DNA of 23,972 nucleotides from an uncultured Eubacteriales bacterium (GCA_900547955.1 URIR01000030.1:1-23972), one strand, 5' to 3'; counted from the first letter of the stretch, positions 8,311-16,156 are shown. Numbers and translations: made by a program. Notes: a model not told the origin generated them from the sequence alone.

Positions 8311-8341
8311 AACGAGCGGCCGGTTTAACCGGCCGCTCGTT
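8311..8341. repeat. perfect 15-bp palindrome
   Basis: AACGAGCGGCCGGTT, one central T, then AACCGGCCGCTCGTT. No gene in this gap ends at it on either strand, and it lacks a T-run longer than three. It is therefore not an ordinary terminator of a visible gene. It could be part of the leader of the small gene at 8423. Confidence 0.8.
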
Positions 8342-8387
8342 TAAAAGCCCCGAAAACCCTCCGCAGCATCTAAGGTATGCATTGCCC

Positions 8388-8411
8388 CGGTTAAGGCCAT
8401 AATATTAACCG
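8388..8411 (+). promoter_or_regulatory. hairpin abutting the ribosome site of the small gene
   Basis: CGGTTAA (8388-8394) and TTAACCG (8405-8411) form a 7-bp stem. Its last base is the first G of the GAGGTG ribosome site (8411-8416). It might affect access to the site; this is inference. Confidence 0.45.
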
Positions 8412-8422
8412 AGGTGAACAAT

Positions 8423-8635
8423 ATGAAATATTTAAATCTGCATGAGCTGCTGACCCACAGCAGCAGTACCCGCCGCTATTTCCTTTTACAGAAAGTCGAA
8501 ATGCAGATTGCTCTGCATAAGCGCGGCGATTATATCCATTCAGCTCATGAGCTTCGCATGCACATAGATGCAGTTAATGCTTATAACCGTATATCCACAC
8601 TCAGCGGCATGCCTAAACAGGATATTGAACCATAA
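8423..8635 (+). CDS. small protein of unknown function (70 residues)
   Basis: I start at ATG 8423, six bases after GAGGTG (8411-8416). A GTG at 8414 lies inside the ribosome site and is less likely. The product is mixed-charge, without a signal peptide or membrane segment, and likely helical: MKYLNLHELLTHSSSTRRYF, then a second half with HKRGDYIHSAHELRMHIDAV. It vaguely resembles short clostridial proteins with a 'phenylalanine-x-LP-x-x-VQ...I-x-S-x-x-EL' pattern, but I cannot assign a family. It is alone on the + strand between uvrB and the LysM gene, and its stop touches the terminator of the convergent LysM gene. A good ribosome site and ordinary codon use favour a real gene. Confidence 0.6.
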   Translation: MKYLNLHELLTHSSSTRRYFLLQKVEMQIALHKRGDYIHSAHELRMHIDAVNAYNRISTLSGMPKQDIEP

Positions 8636-8637
8636 AT

Positions 8638-8674
8638 AAAAAAACACCCGCGAACATTGTCCTAATCCGCGGGT
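8638..8674 (-). terminator. rho-independent terminator of the LysM gene
   Basis: Minus-strand ACCCGCG and CGCGGGT (8646-8652 with 8668-8674) around a 15-base loop, then seven T (forward A at 8638-8644). Confidence 0.85.
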
Positions 8675-8693
8675 ATACCATTTATAATGCTTC

Positions 8694-9266
8694 TTAAAAA
8701 GGAATAGCAAGCTGCATGCCGGGCAGTATAATGTCCTCAGCGTTCATATAATTAACCCTTAAAATTCTCTCAACCGGCACGTTAAACCTCTTGGCAATCA
8801 TATATACGCTGTCTCCCGGCCGCACAACATAAACATATGTATTTTCCGTATCCGGAACGCATATTACGCTGCCCGTCTTTAAATTATTCAAGACCTCCTG
8901 TCCGTTTAAATGCTTTAGTATATTTACCGTTGTGCCTATGCGCCTTGCTATAGTATTAAGCGTGTCTCCATCCTCAACAATACAAGTAATGCATCCCGGC
9001 TCTTTTTCTTCTTCAGGAACAACCTGCGTCTGCGAAAAAAGGCCTTCCATCGCATCCCGCCCGGGCAGCTCAAAAATAACCATGCCGTTGCGCCACCATT
9101 CGGGCGGCTTCCATCCGATAATGGGGACTATAAGCAAATCGCCGGCATTTATACGGTCTGGATTTTGTATGCCGTTGACCTTTTGCAGCAGTTCTGTATT
9201 CGTTCCAAATTTATCCGCTATACTTTTAAGCGTATCCCCTCTTTGAATAGTATAATAAGCAAACAT
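8694..9266 (-). CDS. protein with three LysM domains
   Basis: The protein has 190 residues. I start it at ATG 9264-9266, seven bases after GGGAG; the GTG two codons earlier overlaps the spacing. Three LysM repeats are visible at about residues 3-49 (YYTIQRGDTLKSIADKFG), 91-139 (CIVEDGDTLNTIARRIG) and 143-189 (YVVRPGDSVYMIAKRFN), each ending in a IxVP/IPF strand. LysM folds bind N-acetylglucosamine-containing glycans such as peptidoglycan. There is no signal peptide, membrane segment or catalytic domain. In spore formers such proteins (SafA-like) can be spore-coat or cortex binders loaded from the mother cell. That role is inference. It follows the alcohol dehydrogenase by 75 bases and may be co-transcribed. 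Confidence 0.85.
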   Translation of the reverse strand: MFAYYTIQRGDTLKSIADKFGTNTELLQKVNGIQNPDRINAGDLLIVPIIGWKPPEWWRNGMVIFELPGRDAMEGLFSQTQVVPEEEKEPGCITCIVEDGDTLNTIARRIGTTVNILKHLNGQEVLNNLKTGSVICVPDTENTYVYVVRPGDSVYMIAKRFNVPVERILRVNYMNAEDIILPGMQLAIPF

Positions 9267-9341
9267 AAACACACTCCCTCACCCGATATATAAAATAAAC
9301 ACTATATATCATATGCCGGAAAAAGGCGCTGTGTTCTTATT

Positions 9342-10463
9342 CTAAATTATCTCCCTTATAAAACGCGCGCAGCTTTCAATATCCAAAGCAACTCTGTTTC
9401 CGCTCATGCTCGAGCCCATACTTGCCCTGCTCAACGCCTCAACGTCCCCTAAATTAAGATAGCTTAAGCGTCCTGGAATGCCCATTTTTTCATTCAGCTC
9501 CTCAATATAATCAATAAGCATTTCCGCGCTGGAGCTGCCCAATGCCCTATATGCCAGCAGGGCGTAATCCTCCCGGCAAAGCTCCATATTAAGCCGCATA
9601 ACATGGGGTAGCAGCACAGCGCACGCCTCTCCGTGCGGCACATTATAAAGCGCCCCCAGCCCAGCCGCTATTCCATGCGCCGCCCCCAGCCCGCTGTTAG
9701 CCAGCGCTATGCCGCTTATAAGGCTCAGATAGCACATACCCCTGCGGGCAGCATGGTCATTCTTATCCCATGCTTTAAAAAGGCAGCGAAACTTATCAGC
9801 CGCATCGGCGCACAACGCTCTGGTAAGGGGCGTCGCCTTTTTGGAAGTATAACTCTCAATTATCTGGGTTATCGCGTCCATACCCGTGCGTGCAGTTATC
9901 TCCCTGGGCAGCCCGTAAGTAAGCTGCGGGTCCACTAACGCTGCGCGCGCAAGCATTTTATCGCTTCTCAGGCTTTTTTTATAGCCTTTTTCCAACGAAG
10001 TTACTACTGCATTCTTTGTAGCCTCAGAGCCTGTCCCCGCTGTAGCAGGAACAGCTATAAATGGAACAACTTGCCCTTCCAGTTTTTTAGGAGCGTCAGT
10101 AATTTCAAGATACTGCTCTACTCCTCCTTCATTATTTATAAGCGCAGCCACGCATTTAGCTAAATCTAAAACGCTTCCCCCGCCCACTCCCGCTACCGCG
10201 CCGCAGCCGGCAGCCCGGGCTGTGTTTACTGCGCCGTCCACCATTTTTAAAGAAGGCTCCCCCGTAACGCCATCAAAAACAGTATATTTAATATTTCTTT
10301 GCTTAAGCCCCGCCAGCACGCCGTCCAGCTTTCCCTCTTTCAGCAGGGTTCTGGATGCCGCTATAAAAATATTGTCCGTATAGGCTGAAGCGCATTTCTC
10401 CAATTCTGCAATACAGCCTTCTTCAAATATTATTTTTTCAGGCATTTTCAAATCCAGTCTCAT
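9342..10463 (-). CDS. iron-type (group III) alcohol dehydrogenase
   Basis: The protein has 373 residues, normal for the family, which oxidises alcohols or reduces aldehydes with NAD(P) and a divalent metal, in the cytosol. The nucleotide-binding GGGS is at residues 94-97 (GVGGGSVLDLAK). Metal-ligand positions align without gaps to E. coli FucO numbering: Asp196 (GMDAIT), position 200, His263 (GAAHG) and His277 (VPHGEA). Position 200 is Gln instead of His (DAITQIIES), a substitution I believe occurs in some subfamilies. The ATG has GGAGG six bases upstream. The substrate is unknown. It may share a transcript with the LysM gene downstream, although the functions have no obvious link. Confidence 0.88.
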   Translation of the reverse strand: MRLDLKMPEKIIFEEGCIAELEKCASAYTDNIFIAASRTLLKEGKLDGVLAGLKQRNIKYTVFDGVTGEPSLKMVDGAVNTARAAGCGAVAGVGGGSVLDLAKCVAALINNEGGVEQYLEITDAPKKLEGQVVPFIAVPATAGTGSEATKNAVVTSLEKGYKKSLRSDKMLARAALVDPQLTYGLPREITARTGMDAITQIIESYTSKKATPLTRALCADAADKFRCLFKAWDKNDHAARRGMCYLSLISGIALANSGLGAAHGIAAGLGALYNVPHGEACAVLLPHVMRLNMELCREDYALLAYRALGSSSAEMLIDYIEELNEKMGIPGRLSYLNLGDVEALSRASMGSSMSGNRVALDIESCARFIREII

Positions 10464-10590
10464 ATCCAGCCTCCTATAATATTACGCGCTATTTTTTAAA
10501 ATAAATCGGCCAAAAACTTAATATGATATTAACAGGCGACCATAAATATGGCAAGCAGATTTTAACAAGCAGTTTTAAGGAGAATTGAAT

Positions 10591-11901
10591 TTGAGAAACG
10601 CATTGATAAAAAATACAGCTATTCTAATTACCTCCAATATAATAGTACGCTTCATCGGGCTGGCCTATAAGGTTTGGCTGTCGCGCAGCATAAGCTCGGA
10701 ATCGCTGGGCCTGTATCAATTAGGCATGTCGGTATATATGCTGTTCGTAACCTTCGCCGCTTCAGGGCTGCCCAATGTTGTTTCACGCTACAGCGCCGCC
10801 CGCTTTGCGCGCAACGATATTCAGGGCGCAGGCTCGGCCCTCAAAAACGGGCTTAAAATCGGATGGGTTATATCTATTTTTAGCGCCGCCTTTATGCTGG
10901 CAGCCTCCAACCTCATAGCAGGACTCATGATAAGAGACGCCAACGCAGGAATAATAGTGCTAGCCTTAATACCCGCCGTACTCTTTGGGGGAGTAGGTTC
11001 CATACCCACAGGCTACCTGCACGCCTGCGGGCGTTCCTGGGTATCCGCCCTGTCCGAAATAATAGAACAGCTCTTTAAAGTAGGCTTTGTAATTTCCGTA
11101 TTCTATATCTTCGGCGCCGCCGATAAATACAGCGGCGCAGCTATAGCCGCCGCAGGCATAAGCGCAGGAGGGATTATCTCCTTTATAGTTATCCGGCTGC
11201 TGACTGGTAAATTGCCCGGCAAAACCGACAAAAGCAAAATCTCCGAAATGGTTCGAGCCGCCGCTCCGCTTACCGCCAACCGGCTTATAGGCTCCCTGCT
11301 TTCTATGGTCACAGCTATAGTAATTCCCCTCCGTCTGGCTGCCGGCGGACTTTCTCAAAGCGAGGCCCTATCCATTTACGGCGTGCTTACAGGAATGGCT
11401 ATGCCCATAGTCTTTCTTCCGTCAACCATTACCTCGGCGGTCTGCGTTGTGCTTCTGCCCGATATCGCCCGTACCAGAGCGTATAACAACATTCCCCTGC
11501 TGCGCAGCAAAATAAAGCGCGCTTTGTTCTCTATCGGCGGTATAGCGCTGTTTTCTGCCGTCATAATTTCACTTCTGGCGCGGCCTGCCGGAGATATACT
11601 TTACAATCAGCCCCTGGCCGGTACGCTGATGCTCGCCCTGGCGCCATATACAGTAGTGAACGGGCTGACGCACATAAGCTCCACTATACTAAACGGCTTG
11701 GGCTATGAGGGTAAGACTTTTAAAATAAGCATTACCGGCGGCATAATTTCTCTGCTCCTTACCTATATACTGACCGCTCCGCTGGGCATATACGGCTACA
11801 TACTCGCCATGCTTATACAAAGCGCGGTTTGTCTTGCGCTGAATCTAATATGCATAAGGCTCTCTCTTCAGGGAAAGCTTGCAAAAAAGCGCCCGTCTTA
11901 A
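10591..11901 (+). CDS. SpoVB-like lipid flippase (MOP superfamily)
   Basis: The protein has 436 residues. TTG 10591 is chosen because it lies eight bases after GGAG in AAGGAGA (10577-10583); TTG 10585 is too close. It is a multispanning membrane protein of 12 or so helices, opening with LIKNTAILITSNIIVRFIGL. It carries the family-typical ASGLPNVVSRYSAA segment near residue 60 and a PTGYLHACGR segment near 145. These resemble polysaccharide-biosynthesis / stage V sporulation protein B transporters, which move undecaprenyl-linked sugars or other envelope lipids. SpoVB itself is usually longer (about 510), so a shorter relative is likely. Its stop is only nine bases before MITE copy 1, which may now supply the transcript end. 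Confidence 0.8.
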   Translation: MRNALIKNTAILITSNIIVRFIGLAYKVWLSRSISSESLGLYQLGMSVYMLFVTFAASGLPNVVSRYSAARFARNDIQGAGSALKNGLKIGWVISIFSAAFMLAASNLIAGLMIRDANAGIIVLALIPAVLFGGVGSIPTGYLHACGRSWVSALSEIIEQLFKVGFVISVFYIFGAADKYSGAAIAAAGISAGGIISFIVIRLLTGKLPGKTDKSKISEMVRAAAPLTANRLIGSLLSMVTAIVIPLRLAAGGLSQSEALSIYGVLTGMAMPIVFLPSTITSAVCVVLLPDIARTRAYNNIPLLRSKIKRALFSIGGIALFSAVIISLLARPAGDILYNQPLAGTLMLALAPYTVVNGLTHISSTILNGLGYEGKTFKISITGGIISLLLTYILTAPLGIYGYILAMLIQSAVCLALNLICIRLSLQGKLAKKRPS

Positions 11902-11910
11902 GCCTGACCG

Positions 11911-12170
11911 TACCCTCAGTTTACAAGAAACTACACGGTCAGAAGGCATAAAATCTGAGTCCTGCTGCGTTGCTTTGATTCCATGTACGCCCGGTACATG
12001 TCGTTCAAGCGTCTTGCATGACGCAGATTTTATGCCTTCTGACTCTGGAGAGCTCAAGGAAAAAGAATTTCTTCATTTTCAAGGCAGACGTGTATACTGA
12101 TTGAGGATAACGCAGAAAATGAAGAAATTATCCCGTTTTGAGGCGTGTAGTTCTTTGTAAACTGAGGGTA
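11911..12170 (+). mobile_element. MITE-like element, copy 1 (260 bp)
   Basis: The element has terminal inverted repeats: TACCCTCAGTTTACAA on the left and its complement TTGTAAACTGAGGGTA on the right, extending imperfectly to about 25 bp. Inside are two hairpins. The first has arms GTCAGAAGGCATAAAATCTG and its complement (about 11938-11957 with 12014-12033). The second has AATTTCTTCATTTTC with GAAAATGAAGAAATT. No credible coding frame is present. Copy 2 at 19461 shares the ends, the order of hairpins and long internal blocks. The outermost TA at each end could be a target duplication, as in IS630/Tc1-mariner-type insertion. No transposase is in the window. Confidence 0.85.
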
Positions 12171-12228
12171 TTTTCAGCTTTAATATTTACACATATATAA
12201 AACAGCGACGTAAAAGGTCAAAAAATGC

Positions 12229-12257
12229 TTGCTATATTTTAAATTTTATTGTATGCT
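12229..12257 (+). promoter_or_regulatory. probable promoter of the folT transcript
   Basis: TTGCTA (12229-12234), a 17-base spacer and TATGCT (12252-12257), ending 13 bases before the riboswitch begins. Confidence 0.55.
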
Positions 12258-12270
12258 AATTATGAAATTT

Positions 12271-12369
12271 GCAGAGTAGGTGTGCGCGCGTTAAGTGCCG
12301 GGAAGGATGGGAAGTCGCCCCCGGACGAAAGGCCATTACGGCCTGCGGTGCGCCGCCGCGTCCGCTGCT
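12271..12369 (+). promoter_or_regulatory. tetrahydrofolate (THF) riboswitch
   Basis: The stretch carries the hallmark order of the THF-I aptamer: GCAGAGTAGG, then GCGCGTTAAGTGCCGGG, GGATGGGAAGTCG, CCCGGACGAAAGGCC and finally GCGGTGCGCC...CGTCCGCTGC. GCAG at the start pairs with CTGC at the end as P1, CCGGG pairs with CCCGG, and GGCC(ATTAC)GGCC forms another stem. It precedes folT. After it, AATAAGGA (12371-12378) can pair with TCCTTATT (12392-12399), and CTCCTT in that hairpin can instead pair with the folT ribosome site AAGGAG (12424-12429). There is no T-run, so translational control is likely. Confidence 0.93.
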
Positions 12370-12438
12370 GAATAAGGATTATTTTTATATCTCCTTATTT
12401 TAGGAAACTGCATTTTTCTAGAAAAGGAGGTTTTTTAT

Positions 12439-13008
12439 ATGAAAACAAAAAAGAAAATTGACGTCAAAGCGCTGACGGTATGCTCGCTGCTGGCAGCGAT
12501 GGGAGTTGTATGCAAAGCGCTGCTCTCCATTAACATCACCATAGGCTCAGCCTTGCTTTCCAGGCTGGGAGTGCATGTGCTGTTCATTTATCTAGTAGCC
12601 ATAACCTACGGTCCGCTCTTAGGAGCTATAACTGGAGGCGTTATAGACTTATTAGGCACCCTCCTGGAAGCCAAATACGCGCCTAATCCCGCATATACCC
12701 TTACTCTTGCATTAACCGGAGCGGCAATATGGGTAGTATTTAATTTTCTCGATAAAAAGACAAACCTAAAGCTATTTTATAAAATATTGCTTACGGTAAT
12801 AATAATCCAGACCCTTGTCACTTATCCGTTAAATACCTTCTGGAACTCAGTTTTTTATACCGGCTTCAATTTATTCTGGGCCGAAGCCATTAAGCGCGCA
12901 CCCTCGGTATTATTCTATATAATTGTCTATCCCGTTATCTTAGGCACGCTCCTGCCCATTATGCGAAAGGTGCTTGGATACAACAAAAAAGAAAAAAGCG
13001 CCGCTTAA
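12439..13008 (+). CDS. folT: folate ECF transporter substrate-binding component (FolT)
   Basis: The protein has 189 residues, with about six membrane helices starting after a short basic N-terminus (MKTKKKIDVKALTVCSLLAA). The segment YGPLLGAITGGVIDLLG near residues 55-72, with an adjacent glycine-rich turn, is typical of ECF S-components of the folate family. The protein would bind folate and work with a shared EcfA/EcfA'/EcfT energising module, which is not in this window. The ATG has GGAGG (12426-12430) eight bases upstream. The THF riboswitch directly upstream makes the folate assignment much stronger than sequence alone. It is monocistronic and followed by a perfect hairpin terminator. 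Confidence 0.9.
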   Translation: MKTKKKIDVKALTVCSLLAAMGVVCKALLSINITIGSALLSRLGVHVLFIYLVAITYGPLLGAITGGVIDLLGTLLEAKYAPNPAYTLTLALTGAAIWVVFNFLDKKTNLKLFYKILLTVIIIQTLVTYPLNTFWNSVFYTGFNLFWAEAIKRAPSVLFYIIVYPVILGTLLPIMRKVLGYNKKEKSAA

Positions 13009-13074
13009 AGCTTTCAGCACATATTAGCTTTTAAAATATCGCCCGGCCGCAGCGGGGCATGGGCCGATAAAGTT

Positions 13075-13101
13075 ACAGGCGCGCCCTGCGGGCGCGCCTG
13101 T
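13075..13101 (+). terminator. rho-independent terminator of folT
   Basis: A perfect 12-bp stem (ACAGGCGCGCCC and GGGCGCGCCTGT around TGC), followed by TATTTCTTT. Confidence 0.85.
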
Positions 13102-13136
13102 TATTTCTTTCCGCGAATAAAAACGCTATAAAAAAG

Positions 13137-13217
13137 GGGGGCGGCTCTTGCGGCCGTTCCGGCCGCCGGGCCTCCGGCCCGGAGCAGGCGTTTTACGCCT
13201 GCTCAAGAGCCGCCCCC
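13137..13217. repeat. cloverleaf element B: outer stem closing three abutting hairpins
   Basis: A perfect 14-bp outer stem (13137-13150 GGGGGCGGCTCTTG with 13204-13217 CAAGAGCCGCCCCC) closes three hairpins with no unpaired base between them. H1 is 13151-13165, two CGGCCG arms around TTC. H2 is 13166-13182, CCGGGCC and GGCCCGG around TCC. H3 is 13183-13203, AGCAGGCG and CGCCTGCT around TTTTA. On the minus strand it follows gatB and is itself followed by six T, so it probably terminates the gat operon. It is homologous in plan to element A. Confidence 0.85.
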
Positions 13218-13250
13218 TCGCCGCCGCAAACAGTTTTAACTGTCTCCAAT

Positions 13251-14663
13251 TCAAGCTTCCCCGTCCAGCAAACGATACACAATCTCATTTACAGCCAAGG
13301 GGTTGCCCCGACCGCCCGTCGCAGCCATAACCTTTCCTATAACTGCCTTAGCCGCTGCTTTTTTGCCCTGTCTGTAATCAGAGACCATTCTCTCCTCAGC
13401 AGCCATAACACCGCGCGCTATGCTCTCTAAAGCAGCTCTGTCGTTTATCTGTTCCAGCCCCCTCTGGCAGACAATCTTTTCAGGCTCCCCGTCTGTTTCC
13501 CATATCTCCTTAAGCAGCTTTTTAGCAGTACTGCTGTTTATTCTCTCCTGCCCGGCTAATTCGCATAAAGCAGCAAGATTGCGCGGGCTGACCATTCTCT
13601 CGTCCTGCGGCGCGTCAGAAACCAGCATATTCGCAAGCTGCTTTGGATATTGAGTAAGCTTAACCGCCTCTTCAAAAAACTGCGCTAGGCTTAAATCATT
13701 TATCAGACTTTCCGCATCATATGAATTCAATCCGTACTCTCTTATATATTCTGCTTTTCGTACGTCGGGCAGCACGGGTATTTCTGATTTAAGGCCCTCA
13801 ATATATTCTGCGCTGTTTTCTATAGGAGGCAAATCCGGGTCGGGAAAATACCGGTAGTCATTGGCGTTCTCCTTTCTGCGCATGGAATAGGTCTGTCCGC
13901 TGTCCGGGTCAAAGCGCCTGGTTTCCTGAATTACTCCCTCTCCGCTCTCCATGGCCTCAACCTGTCTTTTATATTCGTATTCTATAGCCTTAACTATAAA
14001 GGCAAAGGAATTGAGGTTTTTCATCTCAGTACGCACTCCAAAAGCAGTCTCCCCTTTTTTGCGCACCGATAAATTTACATCGCAGCGCAGCGACCCCTCG
14101 TTCATTTTGCAGTCTGATACGCCAGTATACAAAATAACCGCCCTTAATTTTTCCAGATAAGCGCGAGCTTCGGCAGACGAGCGTATATCCGGCTCGGATA
14201 CAATTTCAATTAACGGCACGCCGCAGCGATTGCAGTCTATTAAGGTGCCCATTTGAGGGTCGTGTATCAATTTGCCCGCGTCCTCTTCAATGTGAATGCG
14301 GGTTATGCCTATGCGTTTTTTCCCCTCAGGCGTTTCTATATCGATATATCCGTTTTCGCAAAGCGGCAAATCATATTGAGAAATCTGATACGCCTTGGGC
14401 AAATCAGGATAAAAATAATTTTTTCTGTCCTGCTTTGAAACAGTCGCTATCCGGCAGTTAGCCGCTAAACCGGCCTTTATGGCATAATCCACTACCTTTT
14501 TATTCAGCACCGGCAGCGTCCCCGGCATACCCATGCATACTGGACAGCACTGCGTATTAGGTTCTGCGCCAAAATCAGTTTTACAGCCGCAGAATATCTT
14601 GGTTCTGGTTTTAAGCTCCACATGTACTTCCAACCCTATAACCATTTCATAATCCTTAATCAT
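13251..14663 (-). CDS. gatB: Asp-tRNA(Asn)/Glu-tRNA(Gln) amidotransferase subunit B
   Basis: The protein has 470 residues. I start at ATG 14661-14663 (MIKDYEMVIGLEVHVELKT), preceded by GGAGG; a longer frame running back into gatA has no support. GatB activates the misacylated Asp or Glu on the tRNA by phosphorylation and passes it to ammonia delivered from GatA. The zinc-site cysteines are visible near residues 24-45 (FCGCKTDF...QCCPVC). Other family landmarks are QYDLPLCENGYI, RIHIEEDAGKLIHD, DCNRCGVPLIEIVSEPD, LRCDVNLSVR and the C-terminal helical YqeY-like tRNA-binding tail (VMAATGGRGNPLAVNEIVYR). It is last in the operon, 14 bases after gatA. Confidence 0.97.
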   Translation of the reverse strand: MIKDYEMVIGLEVHVELKTRTKIFCGCKTDFGAEPNTQCCPVCMGMPGTLPVLNKKVVDYAIKAGLAANCRIATVSKQDRKNYFYPDLPKAYQISQYDLPLCENGYIDIETPEGKKRIGITRIHIEEDAGKLIHDPQMGTLIDCNRCGVPLIEIVSEPDIRSSAEARAYLEKLRAVILYTGVSDCKMNEGSLRCDVNLSVRKKGETAFGVRTEMKNLNSFAFIVKAIEYEYKRQVEAMESGEGVIQETRRFDPDSGQTYSMRRKENANDYRYFPDPDLPPIENSAEYIEGLKSEIPVLPDVRKAEYIREYGLNSYDAESLINDLSLAQFFEEAVKLTQYPKQLANMLVSDAPQDERMVSPRNLAALCELAGQERINSSTAKKLLKEIWETDGEPEKIVCQRGLEQINDRAALESIARGVMAAEERMVSDYRQGKKAAAKAVIGKVMAATGGRGNPLAVNEIVYRLLDGEA

Positions 14664-14677
14664 TTTTTCACCTCCAT

Positions 14678-16144
14678 TTATACCCGGCGCGCCGTCCGGC
14701 CGGTTTCGGACGTATAAGCCTTCTGAGCCTGAGCCCACTCCTCAAGCGCCCTGCCCGTTCTGTAAAGCAGCCCTTCTGAAAAATGCGGGCCGATAAGCTG
14801 CGCCGCTATGGGCAATCCATAAGAATCCTCAGCGCAGGGCAGGCTTAAAGCAGGCACTCCCGCAATATTCACAGGTACTGTATACATATCTCCCATATAC
14901 ATCTCCAGCGGATTGTTTATCTTTTCTCCCAGCTTATAAGCGGTAGTAGGGGCTACAGGCGTAAGCAGTACGTCGCATTTTTCAAATGCCGCCTTAAAAT
15001 TATCCGCAACCAGCGTCCTCGCCTGAAGCGCCTTTTTATAGTATGCGTCGTAATAACCCGAGCTTAATGCAAAGGTTCCCAGCATTATCCGGCGCTTAAC
15101 CTCCGCTCCAAAGCCCTCGCTCCGCGAATTAATATATAATTGAGTTATATCCTCGTATTCTTCGCTTCGATATCCGTAACGCACCCCGTCAAAGCGAGCC
15201 AGATTGGAGGATGCCTCGGCGCTGGAAAGTACATAATAGGCAGGCAGCGCGTATTTTAGCGAAGGCATATCCACCCACAGCACCTCTGCGCCCATTTGCT
15301 CCAGGCCCTTAGCGGCTCTTAAAAGCCCATCCTTTATCTCCGGACTTATGCCTTCTTCATAAAACTCCCTGGGCAGGCCTATTTTCAAGCCCTCTACCCC
15401 CTGCTGCATACCCAAAAGCAAATCCTCCGCTCCGCGCGGAGAGCTGGTTGCATCCCTGCGGTCCTGCCCGGCTATAGCCTGAAGAACAAGCGCGTTATCC
15501 TCTACGCTGCGGGTTATAGGCCCAATTTGGTCAAGAGAGGAGGCAAAGGCCACCAGGCCGTAGCGAGACACCCTGCCATAGGTGGGCTTCAGTCCCACCA
15601 CGCCGCAAAAGGCCGCGGGCTGTCTTATGGAACCGCCTGTATCCGAACCCAGCGCAAAAGGAGCTTCTCCCGCCCTGACCGCAGCAGCCGAGCCGCCCGA
15701 GCTTCCCCCGGGCACGCGCGTAAGATCAATCGGATTGCGGGTAGGCCCGAAATACGAGGTCTCTGTAGTGGAGCCCATAGCAAATTCATCCATATTTAAT
15801 TTGCCTATAAGCACGCAGCCCGCCTGTTCAAGTTTTTCATATGCGCACGCGCTGTAAGCCGGAATAAAACCTTCCAGCATTTTAGAAGCGCAGGTGGTTT
15901 TAACGCCCTTAACGCATATATTGTCCTTAACTGCCATTGGAACTCCGCCTAAAACGCCGTTCGGCTTAACCGTTTCCGCTCTCTTAAGCGCGTTTTCAAT
16001 TTCCAGAGATATATAGGCGTTTATTTTTCCATCCTCCGCCTCAATCTGCGTTATATAAGCCTCCAGCGCCTCTCTCGGGCTAAATTCTCCCCTCTTCATA
16101 GCCGCGGCCAGCTCTTTAACCGTTAATTCAACTATTTCGCGCAT
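14678..16144 (-). CDS. gatA: Asp-tRNA(Asn)/Glu-tRNA(Gln) amidotransferase subunit A
   Basis: The protein has 488 residues, the normal length. GatA is the amidase-signature glutaminase that releases ammonia for GatB. The catalytic triad can be read: Lys73 (AVKDNICVKG), Ser148 (PGGSSGGSAAA) and Ser172 (GSDTGGSIRQPAAFCG). The spacing is the same as in the Staphylococcus aureus enzyme (Lys79, Ser154, Ser178). The ATG has GAGGG upstream, and the start lies 12 bases after the aspS::gatC stop. It forms the GatCAB complex with the GatC domain that is fused to the upstream aspartyl-tRNA synthetase. Confidence 0.97.
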   Translation of the reverse strand: MREIVELTVKELAAAMKRGEFSPREALEAYITQIEAEDGKINAYISLEIENALKRAETVKPNGVLGGVPMAVKDNICVKGVKTTCASKMLEGFIPAYSACAYEKLEQAGCVLIGKLNMDEFAMGSTTETSYFGPTRNPIDLTRVPGGSSGGSAAAVRAGEAPFALGSDTGGSIRQPAAFCGVVGLKPTYGRVSRYGLVAFASSLDQIGPITRSVEDNALVLQAIAGQDRRDATSSPRGAEDLLLGMQQGVEGLKIGLPREFYEEGISPEIKDGLLRAAKGLEQMGAEVLWVDMPSLKYALPAYYVLSSAEASSNLARFDGVRYGYRSEEYEDITQLYINSRSEGFGAEVKRRIMLGTFALSSGYYDAYYKKALQARTLVADNFKAAFEKCDVLLTPVAPTTAYKLGEKINNPLEMYMGDMYTVPVNIAGVPALSLPCAEDSYGLPIAAQLIGPHFSEGLLYRTGRALEEWAQAQKAYTSETGRTARRV

Positions 16145-16156
16145 AGCGTTCCCTCC

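Noticed and set aside
11845..12100. Two overlapping open frames of about 70 codons, one per strand, in MITE copy 1
   Set aside because: Their similar peptides only reflect the element's inverted repeats; no ribosome site or transposase motif.
13137..13217. Cloverleaf as a tRNA gene
   Set aside because: It has four stems but none of the tRNA consensus bases, loop sizes or T-loop (GTTCRANNC), and no plausible anticodon arm.
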